NCBI RefSeq assembly: GCF_029277305.1
Contig: NZ_CP119526.1
DNA length: 64,000 bases
Strand: one strand, 5' to 3'
Origin: Guptibacillus hwajinpoensis
GTDB lineage: Bacteria; Bacillota; Bacilli; Bacillales; Guptibacillaceae
Position numbers and translations under genes: made by a program. Positions 24,430 to 33,147 of this stretch are shown one piece after another (the stretch's first letter is position 1; every line of letters starts with the position of its first letter). The notes below the pieces were generated by a model, which was given only the letters and a program-made list of their open reading frames with translations, did no database searches and was not told the DNA's origin.

Positions 24430-26454
24430 TCAAACCGCCTGCTCAATCTTCTTCCCCTGCTGAAGCTGATACATTTGATAGTATCTACCTTTACGCTGCA
24501 TTAAATCATCGTGATTGCCACGCTCAACAATTTCACCTTGATGGAGCACAAGAATTTGATCTGCTTCTCGAATTGTTGAAAGACGGTGAGCAATAATAAA
24601 TGTTGTTCGCCCCTTCTTTAAGATATCAAGCGCATTTTGAATCATCATCTCTGTCTCCGTATCAACATTTGATGTCGCTTCATCAAGAATCAATACAGCT
24701 GGATCAAACGCTAATGCTCTTGCAAACGAGATCAGCTGTCGTTGACCAGATGATAGCGTACTTCCTTTCTCAATGACTGGTTCATCAAATCCTTTTGGTA
24801 GCGAACGTAGAAGCTGATCCGCTCCCACATCTTTTAGTGCTTTTTCAATTTTCTCACGTGAGATGGATGGATCATCGAGACTAACATTAGATGCAATCGT
24901 TCCTGTGAAAAGAAATGGATCTTGTAGAACAATTGCCATATGTTGTCTCAACTGCTGCTTCGGAATATCCTGAATATCCCTTCCATCAATTGAAATGGTT
25001 CCTTTTTGATTGTCATAAAAGCGGAATAATAAATTCATGATTGAACTTTTTCCGGAACCTGTATGACCTACAAGCGCAACAGTTTCACCCTTTTTCGCTT
25101 CAAAGGATAAATCTTTTAACACATAGTCATCACATTTGTAAGCAAAGGAAACCTGTTCGAAGGTAACGTTACCTTCATAACGCTCCAGCTTTCCATCTGA
25201 AACATCTTCACCTTTTTCATCAAGCAGTTCGAACACACGATCAGCGGCTACCAAAGCTTGCTCTAGATTCGCTAGCTGGTTAACCATATTTGTAACAGGC
25301 TGAAATAAACGATTCATATAATCAACGAAGGCATACAGAACACCTAGACTAATGATGGCCCCTGCGGTAAGCGAAGCTCCACCAAAATACCAGATTAATG
25401 TAACGAATGCGATATTACGAAGAATATTAACTAGGTTATGCGACATTAAGGCATTTAGATTTAAGAGCTTATTCTGGTACGTGAAATGACTATCATTCAA
25501 CTCTTCGAATTCCTTCTCAGTCTCATTCTGACGTTTGAATGCTCGAATAATAGACATACCCTGAATAGACTCATTAATCATCCCGTTAATATCACTAATT
25601 CTAGTCCGAATGACCTTATTAAACTTAGAAGCATATCTCCGATAAACAATAATCCAGATAAATAGGAGCGGAACAATGGTTAACGTAATAAGAGCTAGCT
25701 TCACATCTAATAAAAAGAGTGCAATAAATATCCCGGTCATATAAAAAATACTCGTAAAAAATGTGGCAAGTACTGTTACATACAGTTCACGTATCGCTTC
25801 AGTGTCGTTTGTAATTCTCGCTACTACTTTTCCTGCAGGCAAGTTATCAAAATAATTGATATGCAAACGCTGAATTTGCCCGTAAACATCAGTCCTCATT
25901 TTCTGAATGATTCGATTGGCAGATGTTTGTAACAGAAGACCCTGCCCATATTCGAAAAAGGAAGCAAACACAAGCAATCCAAAATAAAGGGCAATTAACC
26001 AGATCATTGGTTCAATTTGAGGTTGATAGAATGCCAGAAGTTCGTCGTTACTTAGCTCATCTGCTACATACGTTCTTTCTTCACCATCTTTAGCTATCGT
26101 TAGCTCATTACCTTGAATTAATCGTTCACCATCATAAGCAATTGATTGATCAATGAAATAATAGTCCCGACCCACCTGAAGGATGCGTACTTCACTTCCT
26201 TTTTCTTCTCCACTTTCAAAATTGTCACTTCGTTTGTACCATTCTCCGTCATACTTAACGGCGTTCTCTCCTTGATCTGATTCATACCAGGATTTCTCGA
26301 TACCAAGGATATGAACATCGATCATTCTCTTAGCGATAAATGGACCCGAGAGCTCTGCCGTCACCGCAACTGTTAAGAGAAGAAGAGCAATGATAATACT
26401 TTTCTTGAATCCAAGTGCGTACTGAACCAAACGCTTCCCTACATTACGATTCAC
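24430..26454 (-). CDS. bmrD: Heterodimeric ABC exporter subunit (YheH/BmrD-like)
   Basis: A fused permease-ATPase half of a multidrug exporter. An extra ~90-residue extracytoplasmic insertion separates TM1 and TM2 (ending near residue 135), as in B. subtilis BmrD (673 residues; 674 here). The ATPase has Walker A GHTGSGKSS and Walker B LILDEATSNVD with the catalytic Glu, but its signature is degenerate (LSSGQRQL). The partner gene abuts directly upstream, giving a BmrC/BmrD pair with one working catalytic site. The symbol rests on architecture and the pairing; drug specificity is inferred. Confidence 0.87.
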   Translation of the reverse strand: MNRNVGKRLVQYALGFKKSIIIALLLLTVAVTAELSGPFIAKRMIDVHILGIEKSWYESDQGENAVKYDGEWYKRSDNFESGEEKGSEVRILQVGRDYYFIDQSIAYDGERLIQGNELTIAKDGEERTYVADELSNDELLAFYQPQIEPMIWLIALYFGLLVFASFFEYGQGLLLQTSANRIIQKMRTDVYGQIQRLHINYFDNLPAGKVVARITNDTEAIRELYVTVLATFFTSIFYMTGIFIALFLLDVKLALITLTIVPLLFIWIIVYRRYASKFNKVIRTRISDINGMINESIQGMSIIRAFKRQNETEKEFEELNDSHFTYQNKLLNLNALMSHNLVNILRNIAFVTLIWYFGGASLTAGAIISLGVLYAFVDYMNRLFQPVTNMVNQLANLEQALVAADRVFELLDEKGEDVSDGKLERYEGNVTFEQVSFAYKCDDYVLKDLSFEAKKGETVALVGHTGSGKSSIMNLLFRFYDNQKGTISIDGRDIQDIPKQQLRQHMAIVLQDPFLFTGTIASNVSLDDPSISREKIEKALKDVGADQLLRSLPKGFDEPVIEKGSTLSSGQRQLISFARALAFDPAVLILDEATSNVDTETEMMIQNALDILKKGRTTFIIAHRLSTIREADQILVLHQGEIVERGNHDDLMQRKGRYYQMYQLQQGKKIEQAV

Positions 26455-28206
26455 TTACAGCACCTCCTTAAGAGAATCTTCAAGCTGCTGTCGATCATAT
26501 TGCTCTCTATACCAGCCTTGTTGTTTAAGCAGTTCATCATGCGTACCTTCTTCAATCACCTCTCCATTATGAAGCACAACAATCCAATCAGCATGCTTTA
26601 CACCTGATAGACGGTGGGTTGCGATAAACGTCGTCTTACCTGCACGCTCACTACGAATATTGGAGATGATCTGAGCTTCTGTTTTTCCATCTACAGCACT
26701 CATCGCATCATCAAGAATAAGAATTTCGGGATCAATCATCAGTGCTCGTGCAATAGATACACGTTGTTTTTGCCCGCCAGAAAGAGCAACACCCTTCTCA
26801 CCAACTAACGTTTCTAGTCCCTCAGGAAGAACATGAACATCTTTCTGAAAATCAGCAAGTCTAAGAACTCGTTCAACATCCTGATCTGTACCTGAACTTT
26901 TTCCAAAAAGGAGATTTTCACGAACAGATCTAGAGAAAAGCATTTGATCCTGCGGGACATAACCAATCCAGCTCTGTAGTGTACTAAGTGGCAATTCTTC
27001 AATCGGAACGCCAGAGAAAAGAATCTTCCCATTTCCTACGGGATACTCTCTTAATAGCTGTTTAAGTAGAGTTGTCTTACCACTTCCAGTCTTACCTACA
27101 ATTCCAAGCGTTTGCCCTTTCTTTAACGTGAAAGAAACGTTTTGCAAATTCTTGACAGAAGACGTAGGATACGTAAACGTCACATCATTGAATTCAATCG
27201 TTCCTGGGATTTCAAGATGCTGTGGCTTTGAATGTTGCTTCACATCTTCTTCCTGTGAGAGCGTTTCTAGCACGCGATCAAGTGATGCGTTACCACGCTG
27301 CATTACATTAATTAATTCACCAACCGCAATCATCGGCCAGATAAGCATTCCTAGATATACGTTAAATGACACCAATTCACCAAGTGTTAGTACTTTATGA
27401 AAAACGAGATATGCCCCATACCCTAAGCCAATTAAGTAACTAATCCCTACGAGAACTTTAATCGTTGGCTCAAATAGCACATCAACTTTCGCTACATCGA
27501 TGTTCTTTTTGTAAACATCCTCGGTTAGGTTTAGAAATTTCCTTTGATCCGCTCTCTCCTGCACGTACGCACGTGTTACTCTTACGCCAGCAATAGACTC
27601 TAGAACCTGATCATTCATATGACCAAAAGAATCCTGAGCTGCTGTAAACCGCTTATGAATAATGCGGCCGTACCTGTTCATGGCTAATGCCATTAACGGT
27701 AATGGGATAATCGCAGCAAGTGTCAATTTCCAGCTAATCAACACCCCCATTGTTGTGAGGATGAGGAACATAAAGATGGTCGAGTCCACTAACGTCAATA
27801 TTCCGAAGCCAGCTGTCATCGACACCGCTTTCAGGTCGTTTGTTGCCCTCGCCATCAAGTCACCTGTACGGTTCTTCTCATAAAAAGAAGGCGTCATCTT
27901 TAAAAGATGCTTCATAAACTTTGAACGGAGCGTTCGTTCTACAAGGAAGGCTCCTCCGAAAAGTTTATACATCCATACATACGTGATGAAGTAGACAACG
28001 ATTAGTAATCCTCCATAAATGAATAAATAAGTTCGTAAGCTTTCCCATGTTAAGCTTCCAATATTAATCTCATCAATAGCCATACCAATCAGTTTCGGAG
28101 GAATTACTTCAAGTATTCCGCCAAGAATCAATAAACCGATCGCAAGACTATAACGCTTCCAATGCTGTTTAAAGAACCAGCTTAACTTTCCTAAAATTGA
28201 GAACAA
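26455..28206 (-). CDS. bmrC: Heterodimeric ABC exporter subunit (YheI/BmrC-like)
   Basis: Half-transporter with about six TM helices and a C-terminal ATPase; 583 residues, as in B. subtilis BmrC (585). Walker A is GKTGSGKTT and the signature LSGGQKQR is canonical, but Walker B ends LILDDAMSAVD, with Asp in place of the catalytic Glu. This is the complementary degeneracy expected for a heterodimer. The start is TTG 28206, seven bases after GGAG. In B. subtilis the bmrCD genes are preceded by a regulatory leader peptide; a mini-ORF with a strong ribosome site lies upstream here at 28253-28267. Confidence 0.87.
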   Translation of the reverse strand: MFSILGKLSWFFKQHWKRYSLAIGLLILGGILEVIPPKLIGMAIDEINIGSLTWESLRTYLFIYGGLLIVVYFITYVWMYKLFGGAFLVERTLRSKFMKHLLKMTPSFYEKNRTGDLMARATNDLKAVSMTAGFGILTLVDSTIFMFLILTTMGVLISWKLTLAAIIPLPLMALAMNRYGRIIHKRFTAAQDSFGHMNDQVLESIAGVRVTRAYVQERADQRKFLNLTEDVYKKNIDVAKVDVLFEPTIKVLVGISYLIGLGYGAYLVFHKVLTLGELVSFNVYLGMLIWPMIAVGELINVMQRGNASLDRVLETLSQEEDVKQHSKPQHLEIPGTIEFNDVTFTYPTSSVKNLQNVSFTLKKGQTLGIVGKTGSGKTTLLKQLLREYPVGNGKILFSGVPIEELPLSTLQSWIGYVPQDQMLFSRSVRENLLFGKSSGTDQDVERVLRLADFQKDVHVLPEGLETLVGEKGVALSGGQKQRVSIARALMIDPEILILDDAMSAVDGKTEAQIISNIRSERAGKTTFIATHRLSGVKHADWIVVLHNGEVIEEGTHDELLKQQGWYREQYDRQQLEDSLKEVL

Positions 28207-28252
28207 AAAACCACTCCAATCACCATTAAAGTTGGATACAATTGAGTTTTAA

Positions 28253-28280
28253 CTACTTGAAAACCAACTACTTCACCTCC
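28253..28280 (-). promoter_or_regulatory. Possible leader mini-ORF upstream of bmrC
   Basis: GGAGG (28280-28276), eight bases, then TTG-GTT-TTC-AAG-TAG: a four-codon frame with an excellent ribosome site. Its GTTGG can pair with a downstream CCAAC, whose CCAA could alternatively pair with the TTGG at the bmrC ribosome site. No terminator is seen between it and bmrC. Confidence 0.35.
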
Positions 28281-28299
28281 GAAATTTAATCAAATTCAT

Positions 28300-28476
28300 T
28301 TTAATAAAAGGCTCTTTTCGTAAACATTGTTGCTATATGAGTGGGTTAATTTCCGCTCCAGGATGCTCGCTTTCCGCGGGGCGGGCGGTGAACATCCTTC
28401 CGCTCCAATCACTTAGTGTGGTTTTTTTCAATATTTGTTTCAAAAGCAACAATTCCTTAGAAAAGAGCCTAATAAA
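28300..28476. repeat. Dispersed inverted-repeat element, family 1, copy 3
   Basis: It has long imperfect terminal inverted repeats: TTTTAATAAAAGGCTCTTTT with AACATTGTTGC on the left, GCAACAATT with GAAAAGAGCCTAATAAAA on the right. The core is shortened to CTCCAGGATGCTCGC, TTTCCGCGGGGCGGG and CATCCTTCCGCTCCAATC, and is in the opposite orientation to copies 1 and 2. It lies between bmrC and the 28651 mini-gene. Confidence 0.85.
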
Positions 28477-28480
28477 AAAC

Positions 28481-28512
28481 AAAAAAGGCATAACCGCGTG
28501 CGGTTATGCCTA
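28481..28512 (-). terminator. Terminator of the 28580-28651 mini-gene transcript
   Basis: On the minus strand GGCATAACCGC pairs perfectly with GCGGTTATGCC, followed by TTTTTTGTTTTTT. No other minus-strand gene ends here. Confidence 0.9.
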
Positions 28513-28695
28513 ATTGCTTCTGAAGACATAGAAAAGAGCACACGTCTAGACGCGTGCCCAATCCTTTTGAAGCCAAGGATTACATGACAAGAAAAGTGCG
28601 TCTATGAGGATATACAGTTAGTTGAATAGAACGTTCTACTACATGTCTCATCAAACACACTCTCCTTTACCGTTATTTTCACTCTGTAAGCTTAG
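28513..28695 (-). ncRNA. Orphan short transcription unit with hairpins and a mini-ORF
   Basis: Read on the minus strand: a TTGACA (-35) at about 28713-28708, TAAGCT about 18 bases on, AAAGGAG, a 23-codon frame (28651-28580), then two hairpins. These are ATCCTT/AAGGAT at 28579-28560 and the palindrome GCACGCGTCTAGACGTGTGC at 28557-28538, the latter followed by TCTTTT. The strong terminator at 28512-28481 closes the unit. The layout is that of a structured small RNA or an attenuator-like leader with no downstream gene. The identity is unknown. Confidence 0.5.
28580..28651 (-). CDS. Possible 23-aa peptide
   Basis: The frame encodes MRHVVERSIQLTVYPHRR and ends TFLVM, basic and partly hydrophobic. 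AAAGGAG lies ten bases before ATG. It sits at the head of a short structured transcript with promoter and terminator. It may be a real micropeptide or a leader peptide; I do not recognise it. Confidence 0.45.
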   Translation of the reverse strand: MRHVVERSIQLTVYPHRRTFLVM

Positions 28696-28723
28696 CACCA
28701 TTGTCACAATTTTGTCAATATTA

Positions 28724-29770
28724 TTATTTACTTAATGGATTGACACTTTCTTCACCTGTTAAATTAGCAATCATTTCCACAAGAAGATCAATTTCTTCTT
28801 TCATATCCGTTAGACTGACTGTTTCAACAGGCGCATGCATGTAACGAAGCGGTAATGACACGAGTGAAACAGGTACACCATGTCCTGTTAAACGTAGCTT
28901 ATCCGCATCGGTTCCTGTCATTCTAGGAGTAAGTTCATATTGTAGTTTAAGATCAAGTTTCTTCGCTGCATTTTCTAACAATTGATTAATTTTATGATTA
29001 ATCGGAGCACCTTTCGCTAGAACTGGTCCTCCCCCAAGGTTCACTTCGGTATGCTTACTTGAATCCACTCCAGGGTAATCCGATGAGAATGTAACGTCAC
29101 ATGCAATAGCCATCGTTGGCTTTATTCCTGCACCAGCGAAATAAGCTCCTCCCATGTTTGTTTCTTCGTTCACAGTACTTACCGCATATACCCCGACTTT
29201 GGGATTACGCTTTGCAACTTCACGAAGAACTTCAGCTACAATGAAAGATCCTGTACGATTATCCAGTCCTCTTCCGCTAATTTTGTCGTTCAGCAGAAAC
29301 TCAGTTTCACGCTTATATACGGCTAAATCTCCGATTTGAACGTACTTTTCAACCTCTTCTTTCGTGTTGGCACCACAATCTATGTAAAGATCCTCGAACT
29401 TAAACTCTTTTGCACCACCATGATGTTCCGCATTCACACCAAATACACCAGTTAGTTTACCATGTGTACCAAGAATCGTTACCTTCATCCCAATAGCAGG
29501 TTTTTGGCTAATACCGCCTAGCTTCTCGACGCGTATAAATCCGTTGTTATCAATACTCTTAATCATGAAGCCGATCTCATCACAATGCCCTGCAAGAAGA
29601 ATTTTGAAGTCAGCTTCGGGATTCAGAACACCAATTGCATTCCCTGCATTGTCGGTTCTCATTTCATCTGCAAATTCGCTAACATAATCCATCCATTTGT
29701 GTTGAATTTCCATTTCTGCCCCTGATGGAGAGGGTGTGGAAAGTAGTTCTAGTAGAAAATCCTGGTTCAT
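28724..29770 (-). CDS. M42 family metallo-aminopeptidase (YtoP-like)
   Basis: A cytosolic di-zinc aminopeptidase of the glutamyl aminopeptidase/deblocking aminopeptidase type. Metal ligands fall in GHCDEIGFMI, GRGLDNRTG, TVNEETNMGGA (catalytic/metal Glu pair), CDVTFS and PLRYMHAPVE. Length 348 residues is typical. GGAGGTGC precedes ATG. B. subtilis YtoP is the likely counterpart. The family releases N-terminal residues from peptides; the preferred residue cannot be read. Confidence 0.88.
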   Translation of the reverse strand: MNQDFLLELLSTPSPSGAEMEIQHKWMDYVSEFADEMRTDNAGNAIGVLNPEADFKILLAGHCDEIGFMIKSIDNNGFIRVEKLGGISQKPAIGMKVTILGTHGKLTGVFGVNAEHHGGAKEFKFEDLYIDCGANTKEEVEKYVQIGDLAVYKRETEFLLNDKISGRGLDNRTGSFIVAEVLREVAKRNPKVGVYAVSTVNEETNMGGAYFAGAGIKPTMAIACDVTFSSDYPGVDSSKHTEVNLGGGPVLAKGAPINHKINQLLENAAKKLDLKLQYELTPRMTGTDADKLRLTGHGVPVSLVSLPLRYMHAPVETVSLTDMKEEIDLLVEMIANLTGEESVNPLSK

Positions 29771-29861
29771 TTAAAGCACCTCCGATTAGTATTAAAAACC
29801 TTATTTCATTGTATCGCACCACGGTTCTTCAATCTAGTTTCTCCCTGTTCATCGAGACATA

Positions 29862-29887
29862 CAAAAAACCTCGCCTAAGCGAGGTTT
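29862..29887 (-). terminator. Terminator of the fructokinase gene
   Basis: On the minus strand AAACCTCGC pairs with GCGAGGTTT and is followed by TTTTGT. Confidence 0.85.
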
Positions 29888-29891
29888 CTAG

Positions 29892-30848
29892 TTATTTCAT
29901 CTCTTTCATTAGTATATCTTCCACTTCAGCTTTTGTCGGAAGAGCCGTCATTGCCCCTTTTGTAGCAGCTGCAAGCGCACCAGATACACTAGCGAATTGC
30001 GTCATGCTTTCAAGTTCTTCTCTTGTTAGCTCAGAAAGTGATCCCTCATACTCATTAAATCCATGAAGAATACCTGATACAAAGGCATCCCCTGCACCAG
30101 TCGTGTCGACTGCCTTCACTTTCATAGCCGGCACTCTTAGTGAATAGTCTGGAGTGAAAACAAGGCTACCTTCTCCACCCATCGTTATGAAGATAACGGG
30201 TATTTTATAATGTGCAAGCTTTTTAATTCCTGCTTCAACGTTCTCTTCTCCTGTAATGAATGTTAGCTCTTCTTCAGAAAGCTTCAAAATATCTGCTTCT
30301 GACAGCATCGAAACAATCGTTTCTTTCGCACGCTCTTCACTTTCCCATAACCCAAGACGAAGATTAGGATCATACGAAACAAGCATTCCTTTTTCTTTTG
30401 CTGTTTCAACAGCTTTTTTCGTCGCACTTCGAGAAGGTTCGCTAATCATGGAAATAGAGCCGAAATGAAGAATTCGATGATGAGCAAACAGTTCCCCACT
30501 AATTTCTTCAGCATTCAAAAAGCGATCTGCACTTGGGTTTATGTAAAAGTCGAAGCTACGCTCCCCATTTTCCGCATTCGTTACGAAAACAACCCCTGTT
30601 CTTGCAGATTCGGTTAATATCAAAGTCGAAACGTCCACACCGTAATTTTTAAGGGTATCTTGAAGAAAACGCCCAAGAACATCATCCCCTACTTTACCGA
30701 GGAATGTGGATTTGACACCGAGACGTGCAAGTCCTACTGAAACATTAGCAGGTGCACCTCCAGGACTTTTTTGATAAGTAAGATTTTCTTGATCAAGAGG
30801 GATAAAGTCAATTAATGCTTCCCCTAGACTAATAACTCCTTTATTCAT
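29892..30848 (-). CDS. PfkB-family sugar kinase, probable fructokinase
   Basis: A ribokinase-fold kinase of 318 residues that would phosphorylate a sugar with ATP. The first PfkB signature appears as KSPGGAPANVSVGLARLG, the second as DTTGAGDAF with the catalytic Asp, and the opening GEALIDFIP is typical of fructokinases (ScrK/YdjE type). It is not in a sugar operon here: an aminopeptidase follows and an aldehyde dehydrogenase precedes, each with its own terminator. Another hexose or nucleoside substrate cannot be excluded. Confidence 0.83.
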   Translation of the reverse strand: MNKGVISLGEALIDFIPLDQENLTYQKSPGGAPANVSVGLARLGVKSTFLGKVGDDVLGRFLQDTLKNYGVDVSTLILTESARTGVVFVTNAENGERSFDFYINPSADRFLNAEEISGELFAHHRILHFGSISMISEPSRSATKKAVETAKEKGMLVSYDPNLRLGLWESEERAKETIVSMLSEADILKLSEEELTFITGEENVEAGIKKLAHYKIPVIFITMGGEGSLVFTPDYSLRVPAMKVKAVDTTGAGDAFVSGILHGFNEYEGSLSELTREELESMTQFASVSGALAAATKGAMTALPTKAEVEDILMKEMK

Positions 30849-30944
30849 ATGAACTACCTCCTATATCGATCATTACTATCGCAGAATGTACTTTACCTGA
30901 GTACAGCTTTGCCGCAATCATAACATGACTGATTCTAAGACTAA

Positions 30945-30974
30945 AGAAAAAAAAGGAAGGCTGATGCCTACCTT
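30945..30974 (-). terminator. Terminator of the aldehyde dehydrogenase gene
   Basis: On the minus strand AAGGTAGGC pairs with GCCTTCCTT around ATCA, followed by eight Ts; it overlaps the stop codon. Confidence 0.85.
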
Positions 30975-32343
30975 ATCCCATAATTCGCTTAATCATTTTT
31001 AAACCGTTTTTAGCAGATGGATAGCGAAACGAGAAATCAAAATTCGTCGTTTGTTTTACGATACTTTTACGATGGGAAAAAGCTTCAAAACTTGATTTCC
31101 CATGATAGCTACCTGTACCACTCGATCCAACTCCTCCAAACGGAAGATGAGGTGTTACAATGTGCATTAATGTATCATTCATACACCCTCCACCGAACGA
31201 AAGGGACGATGTAATCATATCCTGCTTTTCTTCTGATTCTGAGAAGAAATAAAGAGCAAGCGGTTTAGGACGACGACGCACTTCGTCTACAACTTGATTA
31301 AGATCAGTAAATTCAAGCACAGGGAGAATTGGTCCGAAGATTTCTTCCTGCATGACGGGATCGTCCCATGATATGTTATCAATAATCGTCGGAGAAATAA
31401 CGCGTTCACTCTCCTTATGTTGCCCACCGATTAACACATCGCCATTCGTTAGAAAACTCTTCAGTCTTTCAAAGTGCTTATCGCTAACGATATGGCTATA
31501 CTTGTCACTTAATAATGGATCTTCTCCGTAGAATTCTAGAAGAGCTTCACTCATATGTTGAAGTAACTCTAGCTTCACATCACTATGAACATATAAATAA
31601 TCAGGAGCAACACAAGTTTGTCCTGCATTTGTAAACTTCCCCCATAGAATTCGTTTGGCAGCAAGTTTCAAATTTGCATCCTGATCTACAATGGCAGGGC
31701 TTTTTCCTCCAAGCTCAAGCGTAACAGGGATTAACTGCTTCGCAGCTGCTTCCATCACGATTTTTCCGACAGGCACGCTACCTGTAAAGAAAATGTGATC
31801 AAACGGCTGTTTCAATAGCTCTGTACTCGTTTCTACGCCACCTTGAACAACGGAAACATATTCGTCAGGAAAAACCTCTCGTATCATTTTAGAAATGACA
31901 GCTGATACAGCTGGCGTCAACTCCGAAGGCTTTAAAACAGCACAGTTCCCAGCAGCGATCGCACCAACAAGTGGCGCTAATTGTAACTGAAATGGATAGT
32001 TCCATGGGGCAATAATTAAGGTCACACCATAAGGTTCCTGGTGAATCATACTTTTCGACCCAAGGTGCGTAATAGGTGATTTCACCTTCTCAGGACTCAT
32101 CCACTCTTTCAAGTGCTTTAATGTAAACTTGATTTCTTCAAGTAAGAATCCTATTTCCGTGGTATAAGCTTCCCATTCAGATTTATGAAGATCTTCTTTT
32201 AAAGCTACCAGCACTTCAGGTTCATATTCCTTAATAACTTCTCGTAAGGTTTCAAGCTGTTTTTTCCTGAATTCATATGATTTTGTTTCACCTGTAAAGA
32301 AATATTGTTTATGTCTGTTAAGTAGTTCATGCAGCATGTCCAT
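30973..32343 (-). CDS. Class 3-type aldehyde dehydrogenase (YwdH-like)
   Basis: An NAD(P)-dependent aldehyde dehydrogenase of 456 residues, the short class 3/fatty-aldehyde type also seen in B. subtilis YwdH. Motifs: PWNYPFQL for cofactor binding, FTGSVPVGK, LELGGKSP with the general-base Glu, and NAGQTCVAPDY with the nucleophilic Cys about 240 residues in. The C-terminal PFGGVGSSGTGSYHG segment is standard. AAAGGAG precedes ATG. It likely detoxifies medium- or long-chain aldehydes; monocistronic. Confidence 0.9.
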   Translation of the reverse strand: MDMLHELLNRHKQYFFTGETKSYEFRKKQLETLREVIKEYEPEVLVALKEDLHKSEWEAYTTEIGFLLEEIKFTLKHLKEWMSPEKVKSPITHLGSKSMIHQEPYGVTLIIAPWNYPFQLQLAPLVGAIAAGNCAVLKPSELTPAVSAVISKMIREVFPDEYVSVVQGGVETSTELLKQPFDHIFFTGSVPVGKIVMEAAAKQLIPVTLELGGKSPAIVDQDANLKLAAKRILWGKFTNAGQTCVAPDYLYVHSDVKLELLQHMSEALLEFYGEDPLLSDKYSHIVSDKHFERLKSFLTNGDVLIGGQHKESERVISPTIIDNISWDDPVMQEEIFGPILPVLEFTDLNQVVDEVRRRPKPLALYFFSESEEKQDMITSSLSFGGGCMNDTLMHIVTPHLPFGGVGSSGTGSYHGKSSFEAFSHRKSIVKQTTNFDFSFRYPSAKNGLKMIKRIMG

Positions 32344-32548
32344 ATCGCAATCTCCTTTAACACATTGTAATAGTTCTTGAGTTTAATCTTTTAAACAAAA
32401 AGAGTCAAGGAATGTCACCTCTTCCTTATCATTATACGCCCATTCGCAATTCCCTGTTTAACAATGTGCTGTATAGGGGAGAAATCCTGTATAAATCAAA
32501 TTCCTGAAATGAACACTATAGGGAAAGTCAAAAAGGGAGGCTATCATC

Positions 32549-32941
32549 ATCGAAACATTAGGTCATCATATCATTGCCGAAATGTGGAATTGTAACAAAG
32601 AAAAATTAAACGATCTAATCTATATAGAAGAAACTTTCGCTAGTGCTGCACTCGAAGCAGGTGCAGAAATAAGAGATGTTGTTTTTCACCCGTTCGAACC
32701 ACAGGGAATAAGTGGGGCAGTCATCATCGCCGAATCTCATCTCACAATTCACAGCTTTCCTGAACATGGTTATGCTTCAATAGACGTTTATACGTGCGGT
32801 GATAAAATTGATCCTAGTGAAGCAACAAATGCGATTGCTCGTGCTCTAGAAGCTCAAACCATTCATACTGTCAAAATCCCAAGAGGGACTGGCGAAATCG
32901 TTGTGAAGGAAGTCGAAAAGACTGGAATAGAAGGAAATTAA
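32549..32941 (+). CDS. speD: S-adenosylmethionine decarboxylase proenzyme, apparent AUC start
   Basis: SpeD self-cleaves to form a pyruvoyl enzyme that decarboxylates S-adenosylmethionine for spermidine synthesis. The cleavage site AESHLTIHSFPEHGYAS and the YTCG motif are intact. Homology continues upstream of the first ATG (32582) through ETLGHHIIAE, matching the B. subtilis N-terminus METMGRHVISE, but the codon at the Met position is ATC (32549). GGGAGG lies eight bases before that ATC and no ribosome site precedes 32582. Starting at ATC puts the pyruvoyl serine at residue 63, the usual number. The protein would be 130 residues. It is a single gene with its own terminator. Confidence 0.88.
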   Translation: METLGHHIIAEMWNCNKEKLNDLIYIEETFASAALEAGAEIRDVVFHPFEPQGISGAVIIAESHLTIHSFPEHGYASIDVYTCGDKIDPSEATNAIARALEAQTIHTVKIPRGTGEIVVKEVEKTGIEGN

Positions 32942-32969
32942 AAAACGAGTGCAGCGCACTCGTTTTTTT
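32941..32969 (+). terminator. speD terminator
   Basis: AAAACGAGTGC pairs with GCACTCGTTTT around AGC, followed by Ts. Confidence 0.92.
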
Positions 32970-33086
32970 ACGCCTTCTTTCCTAGGCATAGCACGTTAAT
33001 CCTACCAATAAATAGACAATAACCATTTTCCAACAACATCTCACAGTATGAAATTCACAAAGTTTTTAGCTATTTTAGAAATAATA

Positions 33087-33115
33087 TTGTAAATTTTTTG
33101 AAACTTATGTAAAAT
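33087..33115 (+). promoter_or_regulatory. Candidate sigma-A promoter for the 33148 gene
   Basis: TTGTAA (33087-33092), a 17-bp spacer, and TAAAAT (33110-33115) with an extended TATG just before it. Confidence 0.6.
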
Positions 33116-33147
33116 GCAAATGGATTGAAAATTTAAGGGGGACTATG

